Origin: Verrucomicrobiota bacterium
Lineage (GTDB): Bacteria; Verrucomicrobiota; Verrucomicrobiia; Limisphaerales; UBA1319
Assembly: GCA_022711435.1 (NCBI GenBank)
Contig: JAKLFB010000004.1
Location: 62,001 to 126,000 of the forward strand
Length of the DNA stretch: 64,000 bases
Direction of reading: 5' to 3'
Below are positions 28,704-38,958 of the stretch, one piece after another. Under the pieces are notes generated by a model. It had not been told where the DNA came from, searched no databases, and was given only the letters and a program-made list of their open reading frames with translations. Both the position numbers and the translations under genes were made by a program. Every line of letters starts with the position of its first letter. Within the stretch, counting starts at the first letter, position 1.

Positions 28704-29915
28704 TTACGGCCTTGCTCGATCCCCCTCGGCCTGCTCCAGCGCCTGCCAGCAATACCATTGCATCCGCGGATGATGGAAGGCGCCCTTCCAGAGGTTCCCC
28801 TTGAGCGGGATAGAGATCCGCCCATCGCGATGGAGGTAGCCGAACCATTCGCCGTGCTCGGGATCGCCGAAATGCCGGTGCGCCCAGTCATGGACCTGCT
28901 GGTGCCAGCGGGCGTACTTGACATCCCGCGTCAGCTCGTACGCCAGCAGCGTGGCGATGATCGCCTCGTCGTGCGGCCACCAGAACTTCATGTCGTGCCA
29001 GTATTCCTGCACCGGCTTGCCCAACACGTCCCGGAAATAGAACAGGCCGCCGAACTCGCTGTCCCATCCGCGCGCCCACATCCAATCGAGCATGTCGCAG
29101 CCGAGGCGGGCGAGGGCCGAATCGCCGCGGAGACGGGCCTCGTGAAGGATGAACCAGGCGCCCTCGATGGCGTGGCCGGGGTTCAGCAGCCGCCCATCGA
29201 AATGGTCGAGGATCTCGCCTTGCGGCCCGACGGTTTCCATGACGGCCTGAAGATCGGGCTTCACGAACAGCCGCTGGATCTCGTCGATGCAGCGGTCGAT
29301 CCAGCCGCGAAGATGCTCATCGCCGCCCAGCGCGGCCCGCAATTCCTGCGCGGTGACTAGCGCGATCATTCGGGGACCCATGCCCGTCATCGGGCGTTCG
29401 CCAGTGAACTTGGGGGGCATCAGGCCCGGCGTGAAATTCCAGCGGGCGAAGGCTTCGAACAGTTCGCGCGCACGCTCGGCGGAGCGCGCATCGCCGGTGG
29501 CGGCCGCGTGGGCGGCGTGGGCGATGGCGGCAAAGGACTCGCTGTAGGCGTAGCGCCGCTGGCGGATCGGCCGGCCCTCGCGCGTCACGTGAAAGAACAT
29601 CCTCCCGCCGGGATCGAAGCAGTGGCGGTCGAGGAACTCCAGGCCGCGCCGGGCCCACTCGAGCCATTCCGGACGCCGCTCGACGGTTCGGTAGAGGGTC
29701 AGGAGAATCCAGCTCATCCGGCCCTGGATCCACACGCCCTTGTCGGTATCCACCACCGAGCCGTCGCGGTCCAGGCAGTGCAGGAAGCCGCCATGCTCCC
29801 GATCGACAGACCGCGGGAACCAGAACGGGACCGTGTCGGCGAGCAGGCCGTCCCGGTAGGCCGTGCGCAGCGCGCGGCGGCCGGCCGGCGTCGCAAGCAG
29901 CGGGGGCTCGCTCAT
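28704..29915 (-). CDS. N-acylglucosamine 2-epimerase (AGE) family protein
   Basis: 403 residues, the usual length for the AGE family, which folds as an (alpha/alpha)6 barrel and interconverts N-acetylmannosamine and N-acetylglucosamine in the cytoplasm. Visible family features are GGFLHCLDRDG near residue 42, the central region with GHAIEGAW near 238, WWPHDEAI near 309 and the C-terminal FHHPRMQWYCW; the His and Glu residues in these correspond to the active-site positions of the family. Its ATG overlaps the stop of the upstream aldolase gene by four bases (ATGA), indicating translational coupling. Next to a lyase and a sialidase, the natural role is conversion of ManNAc released from sialic acid into GlcNAc. 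A cellobiose-epimerase-like activity cannot be excluded from sequence alone. Confidence 0.88.
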   Translation of the reverse strand: MSEPPLLATPAGRRALRTAYRDGLLADTVPFWFPRSVDREHGGFLHCLDRDGSVVDTDKGVWIQGRMSWILLTLYRTVERRPEWLEWARRGLEFLDRHCFDPGGRMFFHVTREGRPIRQRRYAYSESFAAIAHAAHAAATGDARSAERARELFEAFARWNFTPGLMPPKFTGERPMTGMGPRMIALVTAQELRAALGGDEHLRGWIDRCIDEIQRLFVKPDLQAVMETVGPQGEILDHFDGRLLNPGHAIEGAWFILHEARLRGDSALARLGCDMLDWMWARGWDSEFGGLFYFRDVLGKPVQEYWHDMKFWWPHDEAIIATLLAYELTRDVKYARWHQQVHDWAHRHFGDPEHGEWFGYLHRDGRISIPLKGNLWKGAFHHPRMQWYCWQALEQAEGDRARP

Positions 29916-30838
29916 CGCCGGACCCAGTCGAAGAAGCCGAGCTGCTCGAGCTCGCGGCGCAGCTGGGCGATCTCCGGAGGCGTCAGAGAGCGGTTGGGAA
30001 GCCGCGCGGGCCCGACATCCACCCCGATCATGCCCATCACTGCCTTCGCCGCACCCATGTATCCATAGCCGGCCAGGAGGCGCACCAGCTGCACCGAGCG
30101 CATCTGCCGGGCGCGAGCCGTCTCGATGTCGCCTTTCTCGAAGGCATCCAGCAGCTGATGATACACCGGCGCGGCAAAATTATAGGTGCTCCCCACCGCC
30201 CCTTTGGCGCCGAGCGCCAACGCGGCCAGCACCCACTCATCGCTCCCGTATGGGATGTCGAAGCGCCCGCCCGCCGCGCTCAGGCAGAGCTGATAGGACA
30301 TCAGGTCGGAATTGGTGAACTTGATTCCCGCCAGCGTGGGGATCCGATCGCCGGCCTGAGCCAGGAACTGGGGCATCGAGAGGTTCACGCCCGTCAGAGA
30401 CGGGATGTCGTAGAAATAGAACGGCGTGCGGGGCGCCGCGCCCGCGATCGAGGCGCAACAGCTCGTCAGGATGTCCAAATCCCGCGGCCGGAAATAGCTG
30501 GGCGAAAGAGCCGCGATGGCCAGCGCGCCGCATTGCTCGGCCTGGGCCGCCAGCGCCCGGGCGTCGGCCAGACAGTTCGATCCCACGTGGACAATCACAG
30601 CCAAGGGCCCGCCCCGGGTGGCCTCGAACCAGCGCTGGGCCAGAAGGCGGCGCTCCTCGACAGTCAGCGAGTGGCTCTCTCCCGTGCTCCCTCCGATGAA
30701 GGCGACCCGAACGCCATTCTCGATCAGGTGGCTCGCCTGGCGCTCGACGATGTCCAGATTCAACGATCCGTCCGCATGGAACGGCGTGTGCGTTGCGGCC
30801 ACAAGGCCGCGCAGCGGTAATGTAGGTTGTGTTTGCAT
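29912..30838 (-). CDS. N-acetylneuraminate lyase-like aldolase (DHDPS/NAL family)
   Basis: 308 residues with the TIM-barrel pattern of the DapA/NanA family: GGSTGES near residue 49 (carboxylate-binding loop), FYFYDIPSLTGV near 141 (catalytic Tyr) and AGIKFTNSDL near 170, whose Lys forms the Schiff base. The family cleaves N-acetylneuraminate into pyruvate and N-acetylmannosamine in the cytoplasm. The GST-G-E-S and Y-D-I-P forms are closer to N-acetylneuraminate lyases than to dihydrodipicolinate synthases. The context, sialidase 12 bp upstream and AGE epimerase overlapping downstream, strongly supports NanA function. No clear Shine-Dalgarno precedes the ATG; the sialidase stop nearby suggests reinitiation in an operon. 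Confidence 0.85.
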   Translation of the reverse strand: MQTQPTLPLRGLVAATHTPFHADGSLNLDIVERQASHLIENGVRVAFIGGSTGESHSLTVEERRLLAQRWFEATRGGPLAVIVHVGSNCLADARALAAQAEQCGALAIAALSPSYFRPRDLDILTSCCASIAGAAPRTPFYFYDIPSLTGVNLSMPQFLAQAGDRIPTLAGIKFTNSDLMSYQLCLSAAGGRFDIPYGSDEWVLAALALGAKGAVGSTYNFAAPVYHQLLDAFEKGDIETARARQMRSVQLVRLLAGYGYMGAAKAVMGMIGVDVGPARLPNRSLTPPEIAQLRRELEQLGFFDWVRR

Positions 30839-30850
30839 GAAGAAAACGGT

Positions 30851-33544
30851 CTATCGCGAAGCCCGGACCACCACGCGGAAAAAGCGCTGCGGCGCGACGG
30901 GCCGCGGCAAAAGGAAGGATCGCAATCCACCGGGCGCATAAAGATCGCCTGCATCCGGCTCGAGGCTCCATTGCCCCGAGAGATCGGGCGCGCCTTCGAT
31001 GGCATACCCGATGCCGGGAACGCTAGCCCATCCGAGGCTGAGCCCATCCGAGCGGCTCGAGAACGACTCGATGCGGAATACCGACGCGACGTCATTGGCC
31101 ATGGTGCCCGCTTTGGATTCGACCAGATTCGATGCGCCATCGCTGTCGAGGTCCATGCCGGCATCGTCGGCGCCTGCATTCAAGCCGTTGATCCCTTCGT
31201 AGTAATCGCTCATCCCGTCGCCGTCCGAATCGAGGTCGGCCTGCGTGAGCCAATCGAGGTCGAACCGGACCAGGGTGAGGGTTTCGTAGGCGTCTGCGCC
31301 GCCCGTCTCGTAGAGAAGCCCGACGGTCCCGTCGGGCAATACCGCCATGTCCGAATAGGCGGCGGGGCGATCGTCCACCTGGCGGCTGACGGTCCACGTC
31401 AAGCCTTCGTCTTCGGACATCCGGACGGTCATCCTGTGGCGCGAAGAGCTCGAGGCCGGATTGGCGAACAGCAGGCGGTTGCGGGGGGCGCCGTCCAGCG
31501 TCGAGCTGTATCGGAGGAAGCTGGCTTGGCAGACGGGATCGGGCAGCGAGTAAACCAGCGGCGACCAGGAACCGCTGCCGGTCGTGCTGCCGGGGGTGTA
31601 GGTCGCCCACACGCGCTTGCCCCCGCCCCCGCTGGGCGCCCGCGACGACACCATGATCTGGCCGGAGTTGAGCTCGGCCATTTGATTCTCGTTCAGCTGG
31701 GGCGGGATCGAAGGATTGACATCGGGGCTGGCGAGCCAGCTTGCGCCGTGGTTGGTGCTGTAGATGAAGAAAGCCCGGGCGTTGACGCCCCCGGGATCGG
31801 TGTGCTGCGAAGGAAAGAGCAGCGTTCCATCGCGAAGCTGAATCCCGTGGCCCGGCCCCTGGAAACAGACGCCCCACTGGGGATTCACCTTGGCCTGCGG
31901 CGTGATGTTGATCGGGGCCGACCATGTCAGCCCGTCATCGTCGCTGCGGGCCAGGACATATTGGCCGGTCTGGTTCGTGGAGAGCCCCGCGCCGGATCCG
32001 GCATAGGCACGGCTGCCATAGGACCATAATCCGGCCACCCAGATCGTCCCCGTTTCGCGGTCGGCCAGGATCGCCGGATCGCCGACGCCGTTGCCGCTCG
32101 AGCCGGGTACGCCCTTGTCGAAATCGAGCGCCTTGATCATGGGCCCCCACGTGTTGCCGCCGTCCACGCTGCGCAGCACCCCCACATCGACGTTCCCCGG
32201 CAGATCCCCCCCCCCATCGTAGCGAATATCGAACACCGCGATGACCGTGCCCCGAGCCGACGTGGCGATGCCTGGGATCCGGTAGGTGTGGACGCCCTCA
32301 TCGCCTCGCTTCCGCAGCACGGTGGCGGCATAGGTGTTGCCCAGGAGGAGAAACTCTGGCGGCGCCGCCACCGGAGGCACGCGAACCCCCCCGGTCGTTC
32401 CCACGGCCTCCAGCGTGGCATCCAGCCGGCGGCCCCACCGGGCCGCGCGCCTCGGCTCCACCGCGATCCAGAAATGGTTCACCCCCGGATCGAGCGCCTG
32501 ATACCCGGGGATCGATCGCGGGCCGGTGAACGGACCCTCATCTGCCCCGAAGAGCGCCAGGGGCCTGAACTCGGAGGAGGTCCCCGTCCAGTAAATCCGG
32601 ACTCGTGCGACATCCTCGACATCGGTCGTCCCCTCGAGGGTGAACGCAAGGTTGGTGACGGCCAATCCATTGGGATCCGCGGGGGCGAGGACCTGCGCCT
32701 GGAGCAGCGCGTGCAATCCGAAGGCGGGCACGACGCGCTGCGCCTGCGAGGCGGCGCACGGCGGCGGGGCGATCTCCGCGGGCGATCCCCATCGGGCGGC
32801 CAGGTAATCGATCGCTCCCTGCCATTCTGCCTCGGCCAGCGCGCGGTCGCAGACCATGAACTCGGCCAGGTCCACCCCAAGGCCCAGGGATGCGGCGACG
32901 TTCTGGCCCAGAATCAGCCCTCCCATCCCGCTGACCAGGGGATGCACATAGGTGAAGCGACCGCCCCCCCCCACCGCATGCGTGACCCGCGTCGAATCCG
33001 CAAGCCGCTCGAAGACGAACACGTGAGCCTGCCAGTCGCCGGCCGCGGCCGCCAACGTGTTGGTATCAGCCTTGCTGCCGCTGCCGCTGGGCTGGAGGCC
33101 AGCCTGCCAGGAACCGCCGCGCACCTGAGCGCGGGTCAAACCCGGCGCGTTCGCCGAGCCATCGAACAAAAAACCGTCATTCGTCCCCGCCAGCCGACAA
33201 TACGCGATCAAGGTGCGGCTGGTGGAGATGGTTCCAAAGCTCGATGAGGCGCCCCACACGCCATCGGCGCCGTCGAAGCGCACGAATGCGCGGATGCCCC
33301 CCGCGCTCTCGCACGGGATCGACTGCGGCGTGCCGCTGATCCGGTCCAGGTGACGTGACGAAGGGGCGCCGCTGGCCGCCTGGTTTCGCCAGGCCGTCAC
33401 GAGGCCCGCCGCGTTGGTCAGCAAGCCGGCATCGCCGCGGTACCAGGCATAGAGCGCCGCCGGATCCACCGCCGCACCCGCAGCCGAATGAGCCGCCAAC
33501 GCCATCCAACCGAGCCATGCCCAACATCTTTGATCCCAGTGCAT
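30851..33544 (-). CDS. Exported sialidase (exo-alpha-sialidase, BNR/Asp-box) with N-terminal lectin-like domain
   Basis: About 897 residues. A signal peptide (WLGWMALAAHSAAGAA) is followed by a LamG/concanavalin-like region to about 260 and a linker domain to about 400. A six-bladed sialidase propeller spans about 410-790. The propeller shows YRIP (first Arg of the triad), the acid/base region DIRYD, GDPAI, and Asp-boxes SVDGGNTW, SDDDGLTW, STNHGASW and SEDEGLTW. Near the end is a calcium-binding thrombospondin-3-like stretch, LDSDGDGMSDYYE, then a small C-terminal domain ending F-F-R. That tail also occurs in other exported proteins of this window. It would release terminal sialic acid outside the cytoplasm, feeding the lyase and epimerase encoded downstream. 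ATG 33544 is chosen over the in-frame TTG three codons earlier because it directly precedes the signal peptide. Confidence 0.9.
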   Translation of the reverse strand: MHWDQRCWAWLGWMALAAHSAAGAAVDPAALYAWYRGDAGLLTNAAGLVTAWRNQAASGAPSSRHLDRISGTPQSIPCESAGGIRAFVRFDGADGVWGASSSFGTISTSRTLIAYCRLAGTNDGFLFDGSANAPGLTRAQVRGGSWQAGLQPSGSGSKADTNTLAAAAGDWQAHVFVFERLADSTRVTHAVGGGGRFTYVHPLVSGMGGLILGQNVAASLGLGVDLAEFMVCDRALAEAEWQGAIDYLAARWGSPAEIAPPPCAASQAQRVVPAFGLHALLQAQVLAPADPNGLAVTNLAFTLEGTTDVEDVARVRIYWTGTSSEFRPLALFGADEGPFTGPRSIPGYQALDPGVNHFWIAVEPRRAARWGRRLDATLEAVGTTGGVRVPPVAAPPEFLLLGNTYAATVLRKRGDEGVHTYRIPGIATSARGTVIAVFDIRYDGGGDLPGNVDVGVLRSVDGGNTWGPMIKALDFDKGVPGSSGNGVGDPAILADRETGTIWVAGLWSYGSRAYAGSGAGLSTNQTGQYVLARSDDDGLTWSAPINITPQAKVNPQWGVCFQGPGHGIQLRDGTLLFPSQHTDPGGVNARAFFIYSTNHGASWLASPDVNPSIPPQLNENQMAELNSGQIMVSSRAPSGGGGKRVWATYTPGSTTGSGSWSPLVYSLPDPVCQASFLRYSSTLDGAPRNRLLFANPASSSSRHRMTVRMSEDEGLTWTVSRQVDDRPAAYSDMAVLPDGTVGLLYETGGADAYETLTLVRFDLDWLTQADLDSDGDGMSDYYEGINGLNAGADDAGMDLDSDGASNLVESKAGTMANDVASVFRIESFSSRSDGLSLGWASVPGIGYAIEGAPDLSGQWSLEPDAGDLYAPGGLRSFLLPRPVAPQRFFRVVVRASR

Positions 33545-33578
33545 CGAGAACAAACACCTTGTGGTTTTCAGATTAAGG

Positions 33579-33610
33579 GAGAGCCTGGCTCAGGGCAAGC
33601 CACGGCTCTC
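33579..33610 (-). terminator. Stem-loop at the end of the prepilin-like gene
   Basis: GAGAGCCTGGCT pairs with AGCCACGGCTCTC across a 7-base loop with a single bulge. On the minus strand it overlaps the stop codon of the gene at 33609-34364 and lies before the sialidase gene. No U-run follows, so it may be an attenuator or a processing site rather than a strong terminator. Confidence 0.45.
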
Positions 33611-34364
33611 ATCGGTCCCGACGAAACGTGTAGCCTCCGGCGTCCATCAAACGCTCGCCGGATCTGAGCTCGATCTTCTTGAACTCCGCATGGCCATCGG
33701 CGAAGGAGATGTTCCATCGATGATCGCCGTTCTTGGTGTGCCGGTATTCCTCCTCGGGCGCAGCCGTGCCGTTCCATGCCGGGAAAAAGCAGCCGGCCTC
33801 CCCGATGATCACCATCCGGACGGGGCTTTTGATCTGGCTGCCCCGGCAGCTGTTGCCGGCGCTGTCGATGCCGAGGGTGTTGAACGCCGGATCGCCATGG
33901 ACATTGTTGGGATAGGATGTGCCCATGGTGAAGTAGCTGCCTTCCCGCTTGGTTTCGCTCGGGCAGCGCGCCACCTCGACCTCGCCGGTCGGCGAGAACT
34001 TGCCCAGATACAGATTCAGGTGCCTTCGGGAAGCATCGATGAGGCGGTATGGATTCAAGGAGCCCGCCCGGCCCACCCAGGCGTACTGCGTTGTGTAGGA
34101 ATTTCCATCAGTCCCTTTCACCGTCCGCGGAGGAAAGCGGTCCGAGGAGTCATCGCGGTAGACCACCGAGGCAAGACCGATCTGCCGCAGGTTGCTCAGG
34201 CAGCCGATCTGGCGCGCCTTGCCTTTGGCCCGGCTCAGCGCAGGCAGCAGCATGCCAGCCAGGATCGCTATGATGGCGATCACGACCAGCAGTTCGATCA
34301 GAGTGAACGCCCGCCGCGGACGTTTTACGTCTCGGAGGCGACAGTTCAGAGGGCGCGCCGGCAT
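33609..34364 (-). CDS. Type II secretion/prepilin-like protein with N-methylation motif
   Basis: 251 residues. After a 17-residue basic leader comes the class III prepilin site [20 protein letters not shown], in which the conserved Glu sits at +5 of the mature protein and a hydrophobic helix follows. The C-terminal part holds [20 protein letters not shown], the H-x-n-D-G-H element typical of the large families of pseudopilin-like proteins in verrucomicrobia and planctomycetes. Such proteins are numerous per genome, processed by a prepilin peptidase and presumably exposed in the periplasm or at the surface; their individual roles are unknown. It lies between the regulator (45 bp upstream) and the sialidase (64 bp downstream), so it is probably cotranscribed with the sialic acid genes. 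Confidence 0.85.
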   Translation of the reverse strand: MPARPLNCRLRDVKRPRRAFTLIELLVVIAIIAILAGMLLPALSRAKGKARQIGCLSNLRQIGLASVVYRDDSSDRFPPRTVKGTDGNSYTTQYAWVGRAGSLNPYRLIDASRRHLNLYLGKFSPTGEVEVARCPSETKREGSYFTMGTSYPNNVHGDPAFNTLGIDSAGNSCRGSQIKSPVRMVIIGEAGCFFPAWNGTAAPEEEYRHTKNGDHRWNISFADGHAEFKKIELRSGERLMDAGGYTFRRDR

Positions 34365-34409
34365 ACGGCTGGAAATCTACCTCGACAGCCTCCGTGCTCC
34401 AAGTGGCCG

Positions 34410-35528
34410 TCACTTGTCTTTTGTTGGGACAGGCCGCTCGAGCCCGGGGCAGGCCGCCAGCGATTCGCCTGGCACGAACTCCGGCATCAGGCGGGATTCG
34501 CGCGGCCGAATCGCCCCATCGCGCACCATCTCCAGGACCAGACGCGAGATCCGTCGGGCCATGGCTGCCGGATCGGCCGAATAGCGCGCCACGGTGGGTA
34601 GCACGTGCTCCATGAAGGATTCGTCGTCGCGGGAAATCAAGGATGCGTCCTGAGGGATGCGGATCCCCCGGCGCGTCAAGTGCCCCAGGGCGGTCAACAC
34701 ATGGTAAGCCTTGGATACCAGCAAGGCCGTCGGACGCGCCGGCAGGGCCAGCCACGCGTCCAGATGCCGGCCGATGTCCCCAACGGTGGCATCGTGGTTG
34801 GCGATCAGGACATCCGCCCGCGAATCAGCCAGGGCACGGAGGGCATCGCGAAATCCCTCCTCGCTCTCCCGGTCGCCAGCCAGGCCGGAGCTGACGTTCA
34901 GAAAGGCCAGATGCCGGTGCCCCCGAGCCAGGAACAACCCGGCCGCATGCCGGCACGCCGCCCGGTAGTCGATGTCGACGGATGGCAGATGCACGTCCGG
35001 ATGGCGCGAGCCGGTGATCACGCACGGCAGCGCGCGGCCGGAAAACCAGCGCTGCATCTGCACGCCCGACTGGTAGAGGACCCAGCCAGCCGGACGGAAC
35101 CGATGGGCCAGCATCTCCAGGGCCGGCTCCGGACGGGCGGAATAGCAGGCCCGGCTTTCGTGCACTTCGAGCTGATACCCGGCTTTGCCGAGGTGCTCCC
35201 TCAAATCGTCGGTCCAGTACAGAGCGAACCGTTGCATGGCCTCGAGCGGCACCGGCGTGAGCAGGATCACGGTCGTGCTCGACGGGGGCTTGACCGCCGG
35301 GCGCCCGTTTGAGAGCACCTCGCGGCGCCGGCCCCGGCCGCCGCGCACCAGGCCCTCCCTCTCGAGCTGGGCCAGCGCCGCCCGCAAGGTCACCCGGCTC
35401 ACCTGCAGATGCATGCAGAGATAGTGCTCGCCCGGAAGCCATTTCGACCAGACGGTCGACTGGATCGCCTCGCGCAGAATCGAAGCCGTCTGGGCCACGA
35501 GCGACAATCGCTGCGGAATCCGCGTCAT
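34410..35528 (-). CDS. Transcriptional regulator, GntR-type HTH fused to LacI-type sensor domain
   Basis: About 372 residues. Residues 5-75 form a GntR winged helix: ILREAI, then W-L-P-G-E near 28, the recognition helix LQVSRVTLRAALAQLEREG, and the wing GGRGRRREV. Residues 88-360 match a periplasmic-binding-protein-like LacI/GalR sensor (GSRHPDVHLPSVDIDYRAA; A-L-L-V-S-K; D-A-S-L-I-S-R-D-D near 320; L-V-L-E-M near 343). GntR-LacI hybrids of this type are common in verrucomicrobia and usually respond to sugars. ATG 35528 is chosen because AAGG precedes it and the HTH begins just after; the longer upstream frame is antisense to the neighbouring gene. As the first gene before the sialidase cluster, it probably controls that cluster in response to a sialic acid derivative (inference). 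Confidence 0.87.
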   Translation of the reverse strand: MTRIPQRLSLVAQTASILREAIQSTVWSKWLPGEHYLCMHLQVSRVTLRAALAQLEREGLVRGGRGRRREVLSNGRPAVKPPSSTTVILLTPVPLEAMQRFALYWTDDLREHLGKAGYQLEVHESRACYSARPEPALEMLAHRFRPAGWVLYQSGVQMQRWFSGRALPCVITGSRHPDVHLPSVDIDYRAACRHAAGLFLARGHRHLAFLNVSSGLAGDRESEEGFRDALRALADSRADVLIANHDATVGDIGRHLDAWLALPARPTALLVSKAYHVLTALGHLTRRGIRIPQDASLISRDDESFMEHVLPTVARYSADPAAMARRISRLVLEMVRDGAIRPRESRLMPEFVPGESLAACPGLERPVPTKDK

Positions 35529-35633
35529 CCGCCTTACTATGACCCAAGCGGGCCTCCTTGCCAAGCCGGTCGCCGGTCGCGCGTGCCGGGTGTGCGGGGC
35601 GCCGGGGCCGGAAGATGGGCCCGCCCGCCGCCC

Positions 35634-35661
35634 TTCTCCCGGCCTCCTCAAGCCGGGAGAA
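35634..35661. promoter_or_regulatory. Perfect 10-bp inverted repeat in a divergent promoter region
   Basis: TTCTCCCGGC (35634-35643) and GCCGGGAGAA (35652-35661) are perfect inverted repeats with an 8-base loop. They lie in the 174-bp gap between the GntR/LacI regulator and the divergently transcribed gene at 35703. The site could be an operator for the regulator or a transcript hairpin; no convincing -10/-35 pair is seen beside it. Confidence 0.4.
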
Positions 35662-35702
35662 CGGCGTTGACTTTCCCGGCCGGTCACGGAGCATGGCGGA
35701 CC

Positions 35703-36361
35703 ATGAATCGCGATGCGATCGAGCGGCTCAAGAAGCGGGTCCCTTCCCCGCACGACTGGCAGACGACGGACGAAGTCGAAGTGAACCGGCGCTTCGACAA
35801 GAACGGGCGTTGGCAGGGCGAGTCGCCCGAAGATACAGTCGAGGATCTCAAGCGGCTGGCCGGGACGAAGCTGCCGGCGCTGCGGGTCTCCCAGGAGGTC
35901 GCGCCCCGGCTCGAGGATCGCCGGCAGGCCGCCCAGCGCAAGGCGCTGCGCAAGGAGTACGAGCTGAAGGTCCAGCGCAAAGAGTGGCCCGACCAGGAAA
36001 CCCTCGTGCCCCTGTTTCCTTACCAGCGCGAGGGCATGCTGCCCCAGGCGGCGCGTCTGCTGGGGGACGGGGGCCTCGAGGCCGAAGCGGCCGCCGCGGC
36101 CGCCGAGGCTGCGCTCGCCCTGGGCCGCGCCATCGCGATCGAGCATCGCGTGCCTGAGCCCGCCGGATTGCCGGAGATCGCGCTGCCGCCGCTGGCGCAC
36201 CTGTGGAAGAACGCGCTTCCTGCCATCCAAGGGCTCGCTGCCAATGCCACGGCCGCATGGCGTCCCGCAGTGGCTGCCCTCGCTGAATTCCTGTCCGAGA
36301 CCCGAAACCAGGCGCCTTCGGCCTGCCAGGCGGCCCCGCAGCCGGCCGCGGCATCGCTCTG

Positions 36362-36362
<1 letters not shown>
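35703..36362 (+). CDS. Conserved-looking hypothetical protein coupled to prfC
   Basis: 219 residues, not recognised. The first 120 residues are charged and likely helical (RLKKRVPSPHDWQTTDEVEV; RRQAAQRKALRKEYELKVQR). A Tyr/Pro hinge (PLFPYQREGM) leads to an alanine-rich helix (about 125-155) and a hydrophobic, Ala/Pro-rich tail. No signal peptide or membrane segment is evident. Its TGA overlaps the ATG of prfC in the string TGATG, so the two are probably translated in series, and the product might act with or near the ribosome. Start 35703 is the first ATG after the regulator region; upstream extension would be antisense to the regulator. It could alternatively be a lineage-specific gene unrelated to termination. 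Confidence 0.65.
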
Positions 36363-37996
<1,634 letters not shown>

Positions 37997-38080
37997 CATT
38001 TAGGACGAGCGGCGGCCCGGCCTGCTCGGCGGCGTCGCGGCGATCCAGAGACAGTTCGCTCAACAACTGTCCCGCGCTTA

Positions 38081-38353
38081 GGGTCTGTGCAAAAATTACT
38101 TCCGATTTTGGCGGGAGCGCCGCCGGGCCCGATGCGAGGCGCAAGGGAGGGAGTGTATCCCCCTGCGATACTCGACCGACCGAGCCACGAAGCAGATGGC
38201 CCGGCGCCGCCCCGCCCCTGCGGGCTGGGGGCCTTGGGCGCGCTGGCTGTGTTGCTCCTCGCTCACAGACCGCGCGGGTATGCTCGCTCGTCGCGCCTTG
38301 CCAGCTCGCCCAATCCCCTCCAGCAAAATCGGAATTAATTTTTGCACAGACCC
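38081..38353. mobile_element. MITE-like element, copy 1 (273 bp)
   Basis: It starts GGGTCTGTGCAAAAATTACT and ends AATTAATTTTTGCACAGACCC, giving terminal inverted repeats of about 30 bp with one or two mismatches. TTA flanks both ends, consistent with a TA or TTA target duplication as in IS630/mariner-type elements. No transposase is encoded; short frames inside are not gene-like. It is about 99% identical to the copy at 44320-44591 (three differences, one a single-base length change). It lies after prfC. Confidence 0.8.
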
Positions 38354-38696
38354 TTAGGGTGACACCGAACCGGAATACACCGTCGCTGACCTGCGCCCAC
38401 GAACGAAGGCGACATCGCGCTCGCGTTCCTGCCTCACCTGAATATTCTCCCGCCGAGGCGCGGGGACCGAATGACGGAATGACGAATGGACCGTCTCCAT
38501 CGCCCCGCGAGGCACGAGCGGGGAGAGGGATGGGGAGGGAGAAAACGATTCGAACCATGACTCCAGTGCGCGATGAAGCGCGTGCCGCGCCTCCACTGCG
38601 CGCGGCCTCAAGATGAGGTGGAGGGCTATCACGTGATCCTGGCTCCACTGCTCACCATTCCGGGTGTAGGAAAACTGATGCCGATACGTGTTCATA
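38354..38696. other. Intergenic stretch with no assignable gene
   Basis: A 132-codon minus-strand frame crosses this stretch and extends to 38752, but it is low in complexity and matches nothing I recognise. I see no RNA gene or clear promoter. Taken with the MITE before it and the toxin fragment after it, this looks like decayed accessory DNA. Confidence 0.5.
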
Positions 38697-38849
38697 CTAG
38701 AGCCGGGGCCACATTTCAAATCCCGCCCGCTCGAAATGATGATCGAAGCCAAAAACGGCCCCGATCCCTTCGCGCCGCATCAGCGCGAACGACAGACAAT
38801 CGGTCAAGCTCAACCTTTGGTCCGCCAACTTCTCCAGCCACTGTTTGAT
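38697..38849 (-). pseudogene. C-terminal remnant of a VapC-like PIN-domain toxin
   Basis: About 50 codons read KQWLEKLADQRLSLTDCLSF, then ALMRREGIGAVFGFDHHFER and AGFEMWPRL before a stop. The S-L-T-D-C-x-S-F-A-x-M and F-x-F-D-x-H-F-x-x-A-G-F pattern is the C-terminal half of VapC-type PIN ribonucleases, including conserved Asp residues of the metal site. An in-frame TGA at 38850 precedes it, and the N-terminal half and the antitoxin are absent. It is a broken toxin-antitoxin locus. Confidence 0.75.
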
Positions 38850-38958
38850 TCACTTTGAAAAACCGCCCAACGTGTGACATAGTTGGAGCCAGTCGGCCGG
38901 AACATTGCGGCGGGCCCGCCGGGCCAGTCCCGGCCGGAACTGGATGGAAGGAAAAGCG

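Noticed and set aside
35409-35702. Extension of the prfC-coupled gene upstream
   Set aside because: This part is antisense to the HTH domain of the regulator and has no plausible start signal.
35529-36230. N-terminal extension of the GntR-LacI regulator
   Set aside because: It would be antisense to the gene at 35703 and lies before the true HTH start; the ATG at 35528 has AAGG before it.
38050-38071. Small hairpin GACAGTT/AACTGTC after prfC
   Set aside because: The stem is only 7 bp with a 9-base loop and no U-run; not convincing as a terminator.
38087-38347. Short open frames inside the two MITE-like elements
   Set aside because: They occur on both strands, lack transposase motifs and span the terminal repeats, so they are not genes.
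38354-38752. Minus-strand frame of 132 codons
   Set aside because: Low complexity, overlaps the PIN fragment in a different frame and has no recognisable domain.
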